This document shows, piece after piece, positions 15,601 to 22,683 of a stretch of DNA of 64,000 nucleotides; position 1 is the first letter of the stretch, and each line of letters opens with the position of its first letter. The translations under genes and the position numbers were made by a program. The stretch is from Bacteroidota bacterium. Lineage in GTDB: Bacteria; Bacteroidota; Bacteroidia; Bacteroidales; UBA10428. The notes beneath the pieces were generated by a model. It was not told the DNA's origin. It worked only from the letters and a program-made list of their open reading frames with translations, and did not search any database. The stretch lies in the NCBI GenBank assembly GCA_023442525.1, contig JAEZZA010000010.1:124001-188000 (forward strand), read 5' to 3'.

Positions 15601-15825
15601 ATGGAATTAGATGTTTATCCCGACCTGGTACGCAAATTAATTATTATAAAGACCGGAAATCCGCTTCCGTCTTTATTTAAACTCTTTGATGATTCAGGAA
15701 AACTTCTGATACTGCAAGATGTGGCAGATAAGGAAGAAATCCCGGTTAAAGAACTGAAAAGCGGTCTCTACCATTACAAGCTAATCTCGGGTGAGAATCT
15801 TCAAACCGGTAAGTTGAGACTATAG
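15601..15825 (+). CDS. Stand-alone T9SS type A sorting-domain-like protein
   Basis: The whole 74-residue product resembles one type A C-terminal sorting domain of type IX secretion. It has a degenerate VYPDLVRKLIII in place of the usual YPNPxxxxLxI, then SLFKLFDDSGKLL, and ends SGLYHYKLISGENLQTGKLRL, the typical terminal strand pair. There is no signal peptide and no cargo upstream. It starts 56 bases after the FemAB-like gene, with an AGGAGG at 15551 too far away to serve as a ribosome site. It may be a gene remnant, a decoy or competitor for the secretion system, or a domain recruited for another job. All three are inference. Confidence 0.6.
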   Translation: MELDVYPDLVRKLIIIKTGNPLPSLFKLFDDSGKLLILQDVADKEEIPVKELKSGLYHYKLISGENLQTGKLRL

Positions 15826-15839
15826 ATATAACAATCCCA

Positions 15840-15861
15840 CTGCCTGCGCGGTGGCAGGCAG
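15840..15861. repeat. GC-rich hairpin CTGCCTGC / GCAGGCAG
   Basis: An 8-bp perfect stem with the 6-base loop GCGGTG lies between the convergent sorting-domain gene and DUF2934 gene. More CCGGCAGG-like sequence follows (to about 15881). There is no U-run, so it looks more like a short dispersed palindromic repeat than a terminator, though it could help end both transcripts. Confidence 0.5.
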
Positions 15862-15907
15862 GGCTTGGCCGGCAGGAAGCCTCATGGCAATGACTTCAGA
15901 CCTCGAC

Positions 15908-16135
15908 TTATAGCTCTTCTGTCAGCAGTTGTTCAGCTTTCTGCCAATCGTCAATTGCCGTGCCGTATTCACCTCTGCTTAGCCTTTGGTAATATAATTC
16001 CTGAGCTTTACGGCGGATCTGCTCTTCTGTAGGTCTGGGCTTTTCAATAGTGGTTGATGCGCTGTTAACAGGGTTATTTTTAGTCGCTGTTTCCTTTGCT
16101 CTTTTAGCCGTTGATTTAGATTTAGTATTTGCCAT
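15908..16135 (-). CDS. DUF2934 domain protein
   Basis: This 75-residue protein has a Lys/Ala/Thr-rich basic N-terminus (ANTKSKSTAKRAKETATK) and a C-terminal DUF2934-like segment RRKAQELYYQRLSRGEYGTAIDDWQKAEQLL. The ATG at 16135 is preferred over an upstream GTG at 16171, because a TAnnTTTG promoter element overlaps that GTG and would place transcription start downstream of it. DUF2934 proteins are small and of unknown function; the basic tail suggests nucleic-acid contact. Confidence 0.75.
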   Translation of the reverse strand: MANTKSKSTAKRAKETATKNNPVNSASTTIEKPRPTEEQIRRKAQELYYQRLSRGEYGTAIDDWQKAEQLLTEEL

Positions 16136-16170
16136 TGCTTTTAACTTAGATTTAGTCGGTTTATATCTCA

Positions 16171-16178
16171 CAAAATTA
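16171..16178 (-). promoter_or_regulatory. -7 promoter element TAATTTTG (minus strand)
   Basis: The plus strand reads CAAAATTA, the complement of TAATTTTG, an exact TAnnTTTG match 36 bases upstream of the DUF2934 ATG. It overlaps a possible GTG start at 16171 and so decides for the downstream ATG. No clear -33 element was seen. Confidence 0.45.
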
Positions 16179-16234
16179 GAGCGATTATTTTCACGTTGCG
16201 GGTAACCAAATGTTAAGAAATCGTTAAAATACTT

Positions 16235-17551
16235 TTACCCTTTGAAGACATATCTGAACAAATTGCCGATTGTTGGTTTCTGTCCCTGCATCAGAATTCC
16301 GGTGCGAAAAATCCTCGAACCTGCCCATACGGCAAATAAAGTGAAGAGAACGACTCCTAAAAGTCCCACTACAGGCTGCCAGGCAGGGATTGTAACCGGT
16401 GTCGCCAATCGGGTTATCATAAGCATGGGCGTGAAAGGAGGAAACAATGAAATGCCGGTAGAAAAACTGCTGATTGGATTTCTAAGTATGGGCATGATAA
16501 AAAACAGCGGTATTATCATGGGCATTATGGCAGGGAATGACAAATTCTGCGCGTCTTTATTATCGTTGCATGCCGCCCCAAGAGCCGTGAATAGTGAGCC
16601 CATCATAATCAGGAAAAAAACAAGGAAAACGAAGAACCATATTAAAAGATTCCAGGAAATCAAGTGTGAATAGCCAACCTGGTTGGCCGTAACCAAACCG
16701 GCAATAAGGTAAATAGTGGCTGTTGTAAGCGATACACAAGTGCTTCCTAATACCTTCCCGGCCATAAACTGTGCAGGTGTAACAGTAGCCAGAAGTACTT
16801 CGGCAATTTTCTCCATCTTCTCTTCCATCACTGCCGTGATAAGTGGACTTGAACCTGTTATACACAGCATGAACATAAGCATTACCAGAATATAAGGAAT
16901 AAGCAGTGATTGGATGGGGTTGCTTTTTTCAGCCTCCCGGATATCACCGGTACTCTGGTTAACCGACAATAGTCCCATTCTTTCAATTCCCGCATAATGA
17001 AACAATTGCCAGGCACTGTCGGCAGGAAGGTTGAGGTTTTGTATCCTGATTTCACGCAGACGGTCATTTATAGGCCCGGCAAACCAGAGTCCGGCTTCAT
17101 CCAGAACTGAACTTTCCGAATAATATCTTACATAAGCATTCTGTGGGTTATTATCTGGGTGCAATATAGAAGGCCCGATCTCAAGGAAACCGGCAATTTC
17201 TTTATTTCTGACACGATCGGATAACTGATTCTTCGTTTGTAATAAATCAGTCGAATCGGGCTCTATAAATTCAAGTGAATAGGCAGGTTTTATTTTCTCC
17301 TGTGTTCCTTCTTTGTATATTTCATTTTCATTATGCTGCATTACCCTGTTCCGGAGTACTTCCGGAAACAATCCTGAATGATCGATAATTGCATACTTTT
17401 TATCCGATGTATCGGTCTTCTTCTCCGAGATAAGCGAAACAGCAAGGCTGCCTCCCATAAGTACCGGAAGCAGGACAAGGCTGATTATAAAGCTTTTTGT
17501 TTTAACGGCTGATTTATATTCTCTCAGCGCAATCACTAATATTTTACGCAT
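16235..17551 (-). CDS. ABC-2 type exporter permease (NatB-like)
   Basis: This 438-residue membrane protein begins MRKILVIALREYKSAVKTKSF at 17551. An in-frame ATG at 17581 would add ten basic residues, but 17551 gives the usual 8-base overlap with the ATPase stop. The topology is one N-terminal helix, a large extracytoplasmic domain (about 45-210), then five or six helices containing LLIPYILVMLMFM and MEEKMEKIAEVLLATVTPAQFMAGK, the family signature of NatB/YhaP-type ABC-2 permeases. With the ATPase it forms an exporter. In Bacillus the relatives export sodium, but the substrate here is unknown. Confidence 0.9.
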   Translation of the reverse strand: MRKILVIALREYKSAVKTKSFIISLVLLPVLMGGSLAVSLISEKKTDTSDKKYAIIDHSGLFPEVLRNRVMQHNENEIYKEGTQEKIKPAYSLEFIEPDSTDLLQTKNQLSDRVRNKEIAGFLEIGPSILHPDNNPQNAYVRYYSESSVLDEAGLWFAGPINDRLREIRIQNLNLPADSAWQLFHYAGIERMGLLSVNQSTGDIREAEKSNPIQSLLIPYILVMLMFMLCITGSSPLITAVMEEKMEKIAEVLLATVTPAQFMAGKVLGSTCVSLTTATIYLIAGLVTANQVGYSHLISWNLLIWFFVFLVFFLIMMGSLFTALGAACNDNKDAQNLSFPAIMPMIIPLFFIMPILRNPISSFSTGISLFPPFTPMLMITRLATPVTIPAWQPVVGLLGVVLFTLFAVWAGSRIFRTGILMQGQKPTIGNLFRYVFKG

Positions 17552-18455
17552 AGTTTTCCTCTTTTTTTTCGGGTGCGGCAATACGGATAAAGATATCGTT
17601 CAATGAAGGATGTGTGACTTCAAATCTCAGAATTCGGGATCGTTTCATTACCTGGGCAAGGATATCCTGTGTATCGGAGCCGGGTGCCAGGCGCAATTCC
17701 TGTACCTGCCCGAAATCATTAATCTTTTCAATGCCATTTATCCCCGATAGAGCACTTAATCCGGCCTGGGTTTGAATCCGTACCGTATCGTTGCCATAAT
17801 TATCCTGAATGTTCTGCAGTGTGCCGTCAAGAACTTTTTTCCCGTTATGGATCATAAAAATATAATCGCACATCTTCTCGGCCATGTTCATGTCATGCGT
17901 GCTGAAGATAACAGTGGCACCGTTATTCTGAAGTTCAAGAAGGGCCGTTCTCAAAATCTCCGCGTTTACCGGATCCAGCCCGCTGAAGGGCTCATCCAGT
18001 ATTATAATTTCGGGTCGGTCAATTACAGTGGCTATAAACTGAAGTTTTTGGGTCATGCCCTTGCTCAGTGTTTCTACTTTTTTATCTTTCCTGTCGTGTA
18101 AATTGAGTTTCTTTAGCCAGTAATCAATTTCAGATTTCAGGTTTGGTGTGTTTTTTAAATCGCCAATGAATCTGAGAACATCATAAACCTTCATCTTTTT
18201 GTATAATCCCCTGTCCTCGGGCAGATAGCCTACTCTGTCGAGCCTTGCGTTTTCCTGCTGCCGGCCTCTGATAAAAATTGTACCATCGTCGGGGAAAAAT
18301 ATGTTCATGATCATCCGGATGGTAGTGGTTTTACCCGAACCATTCGGCCCGATAAACCCGTAAATTGTGCCGGAGGGAACTTTCAGATCGAGATCTTTAA
18401 CGGCAGTAACCTTCCCGAACGATTTGGTTACCTGCTTTAATTCAATGATGTCCAT
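17544..18455 (-). CDS. ABC exporter ATP-binding protein (NatA-like)
   Basis: This 303-residue ATPase has Walker A GPNGSGKTT (about 36-44), the signature LSKGMTQKLQ, Walker B IIILDEPFSGLDP and the switch STHDM. The C-terminal extension beyond residue 225 resembles the DUF4162-type tail found on NatA/YhaQ ATPases. Its stop overlaps the permease start by 8 bases, so the two are translationally coupled. It energises the NatB-like permease. Confidence 0.93.
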   Translation of the reverse strand: MDIIELKQVTKSFGKVTAVKDLDLKVPSGTIYGFIGPNGSGKTTTIRMIMNIFFPDDGTIFIRGRQQENARLDRVGYLPEDRGLYKKMKVYDVLRFIGDLKNTPNLKSEIDYWLKKLNLHDRKDKKVETLSKGMTQKLQFIATVIDRPEIIILDEPFSGLDPVNAEILRTALLELQNNGATVIFSTHDMNMAEKMCDYIFMIHNGKKVLDGTLQNIQDNYGNDTVRIQTQAGLSALSGINGIEKINDFGQVQELRLAPGSDTQDILAQVMKRSRILRFEVTHPSLNDIFIRIAAPEKKEENYA

Positions 18456-18530
18456 AAGGCGATTATTGGTTAAAACGAAAATAGTAAAAAGAACCTGTAT
18501 ATTCTGGTTCGGATCAAATGATTAACACGA

Positions 18531-19145
18531 TTATTCGGCCAATTCTTTAATCTTTTTTTGAAAATGATGCAACAATTCTGACACTTCAGCAAAACGGGCC
18601 CGCTTGAGTCTGTTGCTGACCGCATTTTGCCTGATTCCCAGAATCTCTCCCAGTTCATTCTGCAATTTACCGGGATTGCTCATTGCCAGATGAACAACTT
18701 CTGCCGATTTTACAGACCAGTTATCCATAGCTATTAATGCAAATTTCAGTAACAGGTTCATATCGTTGTCAAAATCTTTCCAGGGAGACGCAATGGCGAG
18801 GTTTTGTTTCTCACGAACCAGGTTATCGAACACTCCACTGGAATTCACAAAAACAGGTCCGTTGGACTCTGTTATTCTTCGGGCTACGTAAGTTTTTTCA
18901 CCAATACCAATTGACATGCGTACGTCTATATTCCTGATGGTTTTAATAGCAGCCTTGATCCTAACAGCCGTGAAAAGCGATAATGAAGGATCAGGTTCTT
19001 CAACTTCGAAACTGTCGCCTCTGAACACATCCCAGTTTTTTGGGTTCGTTCCTTTTTGTTTCAATTCTGATTTTAATATCTTCAGCCAGAGCTCAGGACG
19101 GGCCTTTTGGGAACGAATGATGTCTCCCAGTATAACGCTTGTCAT
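18531..19145 (-). CDS. SatD-like protein with C-terminal helix-turn-helix
   Basis: The start MTSVILGDIIRS at 19145 is preferred. A longer frame to 19175 exists, but a TAnnTTTG element (19164-19171) lies inside it, so its first codons would precede the transcript. The N-terminal two thirds resemble SatD-family proteins: SVILGDIIRSQ, WDVFRGDSFEVE and VRMSIGIGEKTYVARR. The last 60 residues contain LQNELGEILGIRQNAVSNRLKRARF, a clear helix-turn-helix. In other species satD was found with DNA-damage or stress operons, but its biochemical role is unclear. The combination suggests a DNA-binding regulator sensing a nucleotide-like ligand, which is inference. Confidence 0.75.
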   Translation of the reverse strand: MTSVILGDIIRSQKARPELWLKILKSELKQKGTNPKNWDVFRGDSFEVEEPDPSLSLFTAVRIKAAIKTIRNIDVRMSIGIGEKTYVARRITESNGPVFVNSSGVFDNLVREKQNLAIASPWKDFDNDMNLLLKFALIAMDNWSVKSAEVVHLAMSNPGKLQNELGEILGIRQNAVSNRLKRARFAEVSELLHHFQKKIKELAE

Positions 19146-19163
19146 GGATCGGACACTTTCCTG

Positions 19164-19171
19164 CAAATATA
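19164..19171 (-). promoter_or_regulatory. -7 promoter element TATATTTG (minus strand)
   Basis: The plus strand reads CAAATATA. The complement is an exact TAnnTTTG and lies 19 bases upstream of the SatD-like ATG at 19145. It fixes that start, since the longer frame begins upstream of the element. Confidence 0.5.
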
Positions 19172-19376
19172 TCACATAAAAAAGTGATAATAATAAATAT
19201 CATTATATAAAATGAAATAGTCAAATATCGTTTGAAAACATGATAATCACTCATCAACAGGTCACATTGAAATTATAGTCATACTGCCGCAAATTCGCGA
19301 ACCAAATGAAAGTGGTATTGTTATTCATGTTACCAAAAAGGCTGTCTTTAGCCATTGTCGATGAAATTTAGATAAG

Positions 19377-19595
19377 TTGGAAGCCGAGTCAAAATCACCG
19401 AATAAATTCTTCCTGTTTCGTATTTACAGGTACTATATAATTGACAGCATTCTGATTGCCAAGAATGAAGGTTTCAAACAATTATTCAAAAAAAGAGGAT
19501 GGAAATTTTTAGTGATCATAGTTGCTTATTACGTCATAAGAGATTCAATCCTTTACATTATCATTCCATATTTGGTACTACGCGGTGTTTTTTAA
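19377..19595 (+). CDS. 72-aa membrane protein, TTG start
   Basis: This is a small protein with no internal methionine, so TTG at 19377 is the only plausible start. The N-terminal part is basic and aromatic (NKFFLFRIYRYYIIDSILIA). The C-terminal part is KRGWKFLVIIVAYYVIRDSILYIIIPYLVL, probably a hydrophobic hairpin with charged Arg-Asp in the turn. The composition is strongly protein-like. It ends 12 bases before the promoter element of the TonB receptor gene and is divergent from the SatD-like gene. The family was not recognised. Confidence 0.55.
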   Translation: MEAESKSPNKFFLFRIYRYYIIDSILIAKNEGFKQLFKKRGWKFLVIIVAYYVIRDSILYIIIPYLVLRGVF

Positions 19596-19606
19596 GCAAG
19601 TCGTTC

Positions 19607-19614
19607 TATATTTG
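19607..19614 (+). promoter_or_regulatory. -7 promoter element TATATTTG for the TonB receptor gene
   Basis: An exact TAnnTTTG lies 22 bases upstream of the TTG start at 19636, with a T-run at 19588-19593 near the -33 position. This gives a leader of about 15 bases and supports the TTG start of the receptor. Confidence 0.5.
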
Positions 19615-19635
19615 CGAGAGTAGAATTACTGCACC

Positions 19636-21669
19636 TTGAAAACCTTAAGAATACTAGCTCCTGCGTGGATCATACTGGCATCCGCAGGAAATCTGACAGC
19701 TCAGTCGGGTGTTGCATCCGACTCTATCCGGTCGTTGCCCGAAGTGGTAATATCAGCTAACAGGCAAGAGGCCATTCGTTCCGAAATTCCGGAAGCAATC
19801 GGGATTGTCGCCCCTAAAGAGATCCAAAGTTATCAGTCGGCCAATCTGCCTTCTGCGCTGATTCAATCACCCGGGGTATTTGTTCAAAAGACCAACCTGG
19901 GCGGCGGTTCTCCTTTCCTGAGAGGATTAACCGGTAACCAGACATTGTTGCTTATTGATGGCATCAGGCTTAGCAATGCTGCTACACGCTATGGTCCAAA
20001 CCAGTATCTGAATACGGTAGACGTTTTTGGTACCGAACGAATAGAAGTAATGCGGGGCAGCGGATCTGTACAATACGGCTCAGATGCAATAGGAGGCGTG
20101 GTGCAGGTAATTACAGTTGAACCGCAGTTCTCCGAACAGCCTTTATGGAAAGGAAGTTTACTGGGAAGGATTGCCACAGGAGGAATGGAGCAGAGCCTGC
20201 ATGGCGATGTGAATTATTCAGCCGGAAATGCCTCCTTCAGGGCAGGTGCCTCATTACGTAGGTTTGGCGATATTGTCGGAGGCGATACAACAGGACGGCA
20301 GGTGCCGACCGGATACAATGAAATGGATTTCGACCTGAAAGGAAAAGTCCGGTTATCTTCGTCAACTGATTTGACAGTAGCATTTCAAAATGTTGTTCAG
20401 ACCAATGTACCCGTTTACCATAAAGTAGTTCTTGAAAACTATCAGATCAACCGTATGAACCCGCAAAAGCGAAGCCTGGCCTATTTCAAGGTTCATAGTA
20501 AAATCAGCAGCAGCATTATTCAATCACTTACATTGGGCGGAGCTTTTCAATTCGCAGAAGAAGGACGGGAGCTACGTAAGAAAGGTTCTTTTAGCCTTAG
20601 ATCGGAAAACGATAAAATCTACTGTTCATCGTTTTCGGCCGACGTTCTCACCGCATATTCGAGGTGGTCGGCCAACAGTGGTATTGATATATACTATGAC
20701 CGGGTAAGAAGTTCGAGATCGGACCGGAACATAAACACCGAAGAAACCACTTCAATGCGCGGATTATACCCCGATAAGGCAGATATGCTAAGCATGGCCG
20801 CGTTCAGTCTTCATACAGTGAAACTTGATTATTGGAACATCACTGCCGGCATCCGGTATAATGCTTTTGTGATCAATGTTCCCATGGGAGACGGGAATCG
20901 TAGTACCATTAAACCATCCGCATTGGTGGGTAACCTTGCATTGCTCCGCAAGATTTCAAACACTTCCAATTTATTTGTATCGGCCAACTCCGGATTCAGA
21001 GCTCCGAATATCGACGATCTGGGTAGCCTGGGAATTGTCGATTTCCGGTACGAATCGCCGAATATGGATCTGAAACCTGAAAATTCATTGCAGTTTCAAC
21101 TGGGATATAAGCATAACGGGCAAAGGCTCCGGGGAGAATTGTATCTGTACCGGAACCAGCTCTACAATCTGATTGTTCGAAATAAATCAGAGGGTGATAC
21201 TATCGAAGGTTATCCCGTATATCGTAAAGAAAATTCCGAAACAGCTTATATTCACGGAATAGAAACAGCGTGGGAATATTCGCTTAATCGAAACCTGAAT
21301 GTATCGGGCCATTTCACATGGACTTATGGCCAGAATACATCAAGAAACGAACCGGTTCGAAGGATTCCGCCTGTCTTTGGCGGATTATCTGCAGAGTACA
21401 ATCAGAATAACTGGCGACTGATTGCCGAATGGCTTTCAGCGGGGGCGCAGACCCGGCTGGCAGCCGGCGACAGGGAAGACAACCGTATACCCGTAGGAGG
21501 TACCCCCGCATGGAATGTATTTAACATTTACGGGGGGTACCGGATGAAATTCATGGATCTTGACCTGAGTATACTAAATATATTGAACAAGGATTACCGT
21601 TACCACGGATCAGGAATCAACGGTTGTGGTCGCTCGGCATTCCTCACGCTCAGGGTAAACATAGGTTAG
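19636..21669 (+). CDS. TonB-dependent outer-membrane receptor (hemin/ferric-ligand receptor-like)
   Basis: This 677-residue protein starts at TTG, followed at once by a signal peptide ending AGNLTAQ. There is no carboxypeptidase-regulatory or STN domain. The plug domain contains LPEVVISANRQEAIRSEIP (TonB box region), SPFLRGLTGNQTLLLIDGI, YGPNQYLNTVDVFGTERIEV and the GSGSVQYGSDAIGGVVQVI plug end. A 22-strand barrel follows, with the terminal phenylalanine-rich strand replaced by SAFLTLRVNIG. The plug motifs are those of hemin/lactoferrin-type receptors, but the ligand cannot be assigned. It converges with the barrel gene at 21676, with only 6 bases between stops. Confidence 0.9.
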   Translation: MKTLRILAPAWIILASAGNLTAQSGVASDSIRSLPEVVISANRQEAIRSEIPEAIGIVAPKEIQSYQSANLPSALIQSPGVFVQKTNLGGGSPFLRGLTGNQTLLLIDGIRLSNAATRYGPNQYLNTVDVFGTERIEVMRGSGSVQYGSDAIGGVVQVITVEPQFSEQPLWKGSLLGRIATGGMEQSLHGDVNYSAGNASFRAGASLRRFGDIVGGDTTGRQVPTGYNEMDFDLKGKVRLSSSTDLTVAFQNVVQTNVPVYHKVVLENYQINRMNPQKRSLAYFKVHSKISSSIIQSLTLGGAFQFAEEGRELRKKGSFSLRSENDKIYCSSFSADVLTAYSRWSANSGIDIYYDRVRSSRSDRNINTEETTSMRGLYPDKADMLSMAAFSLHTVKLDYWNITAGIRYNAFVINVPMGDGNRSTIKPSALVGNLALLRKISNTSNLFVSANSGFRAPNIDDLGSLGIVDFRYESPNMDLKPENSLQFQLGYKHNGQRLRGELYLYRNQLYNLIVRNKSEGDTIEGYPVYRKENSETAYIHGIETAWEYSLNRNLNVSGHFTWTYGQNTSRNEPVRRIPPVFGGLSAEYNQNNWRLIAEWLSAGAQTRLAAGDREDNRIPVGGTPAWNVFNIYGGYRMKFMDLDLSILNILNKDYRYHGSGINGCGRSAFLTLRVNIG

Positions 21670-21675
21670 ATTGAT

Positions 21676-22299
21676 TCAGAATACGAATCTCAAACCTGCG
21701 TTCACATAAAAAAGATTGTTGCGGATGCCGGAGTTGAGACCTTCCACATCTTCAAAAATCTCAACCAATCCAAACTCATATCCCGCATCTACGAATACAT
21801 ACTTAACAATATCAATTCCGGCTCCGATATTCCAGCCCAGAATTACACTGCGCATATTGTCTATAAGATCCACATCGCCCACAACGCCTTCGTTTCCTAC
21901 TTTGCCGCTTAGTTTAAATGCCGCATTTGGCCCGGTGAATATTCTGAAACCAAATGGACTGTCCATTCCCGTGAAATTATAACCCAGCATTACCGGAATT
22001 CTCAGGTATGTCCTTTTGAGATCAAAATCTTCCAGATTGGAAACAGGGCCTGTTATCTCTTTATTTTTCAGAAATTCAAGCTGAAGACCGGGCTGGACAT
22101 AAAACTTGTTACCAACCTGGAGGTCAACCCCCACCTGATAGCCGAATGTCGATTTTAAATCTTCATTGGTAAACAGATCTTTGGTTAATTTCGAATTATT
22201 CATTCCTACATAAGGCCGTATGGCAAATTGCGCCGAAACACATGCAGATATTGCAATTAACAGCATGACCACGCATGATCTTAACATTGAAGTTTTCAT
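21676..22299 (-). CDS. Outer-membrane beta-barrel protein (PorT-like fold)
   Basis: This 207-residue protein has a signal peptide ending CVSAQ, followed by FAIRPYVGMNNSKLTKD. Its alternating amphipathic strands are typical of the OMP_b-brl family (PF13568 type): FGYQVGVDLQVGNKFYVQPGLQLEF, LRIPVMLGYNF, GWNIGAGIDIVKYVFVDAGYEFGL, and the C-terminal LFYVNAGLRFVF ending in Phe as a barrel insertion signal. Function is unknown. It converges on the TonB receptor gene. Confidence 0.85.
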   Translation of the reverse strand: MKTSMLRSCVVMLLIAISACVSAQFAIRPYVGMNNSKLTKDLFTNEDLKSTFGYQVGVDLQVGNKFYVQPGLQLEFLKNKEITGPVSNLEDFDLKRTYLRIPVMLGYNFTGMDSPFGFRIFTGPNAAFKLSGKVGNEGVVGDVDLIDNMRSVILGWNIGAGIDIVKYVFVDAGYEFGLVEIFEDVEGLNSGIRNNLFYVNAGLRFVF

Positions 22300-22442
22300 A
22301 TAAAAAATGGTTTTTGTTTAATTATCAATTCAGATTACATATAACTCTATAATTAGTCAACAGGCCTAAGAGTAAAATGTTTTATTCAACTAATTATAAC
22401 CTATAGTGTTTGTATAAGTAAATTTAACCTAAACCTGAATTT

Positions 22443-22604
22443 ATAAGAAAACTTATTCTTGTGATTGCCGCGTTATCGTTTTGCTTTACAGGTAACGGGC
22501 AGGCACAGGATACAGAATTAACAGAGTCCGAAAAAAAACAACCTGACAGAGTCCGAAGGACCTGTCAGAGTTGTTCATACCCCCTCCAGTTATCCTGGTC
22601 ATAA
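22443..22604 (+). pseudogene. Remnant of an exported protein: signal peptide with lost start codon (ATA)
   Basis: The frame reads ATA-RKLILVIAALSFCFTGNGQAQ, a textbook Bacteroidota signal peptide ending in a Q-rich cleavage site, but the expected ATG is ATA. It is preceded by the leader motif seen before other genes of this window. After the signal peptide the frame runs into a hairpin repeat (22543-22568) and stops at TAA (22602-22604), leaving about 30 unrelated residues. It is probably a gene truncated by a repeat and with its start mutated. Non-AUG translation from ATA is possible but unlikely. Confidence 0.5.
22543..22568. repeat. Hairpin repeat CTGACAG-a-GTCC-gaa-GGAC-CTGTCAG
   Basis: An 11-bp stem with one bulged base and a three-base loop. 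The CTGACAG/CTGTCAG arms also occur at 48365-48389 and 51914-51930, so this belongs to a dispersed palindromic family. A direct repeat ACAGAGTCCGAA sits just upstream (from about 22521). It interrupts a gene remnant. Confidence 0.5.
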
Positions 22605-22683
22605 TTTTATAACCCTGACCTACCGAATCACGTATAGGCATTGAAATATTCATTGTTAACCCTTTTAATCCTTTGATTTTGTT

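Larger units (their letters stand above)
22300..22683. other. 384-base spacer holding a leader motif and a gene remnant
   Basis: The spacer contains the leader-like sequence AACCTAAACCTGAAT (about 22426-22440), a signal-peptide gene remnant (22443-22604) and a palindromic repeat inside it. The last 80 bases before the 1497-aa gene are AT-rich without a clear TAnnTTTG. The sequence TATAGTGTTTG (about 22412) is near that consensus but has the wrong spacing. Confidence 0.5.
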
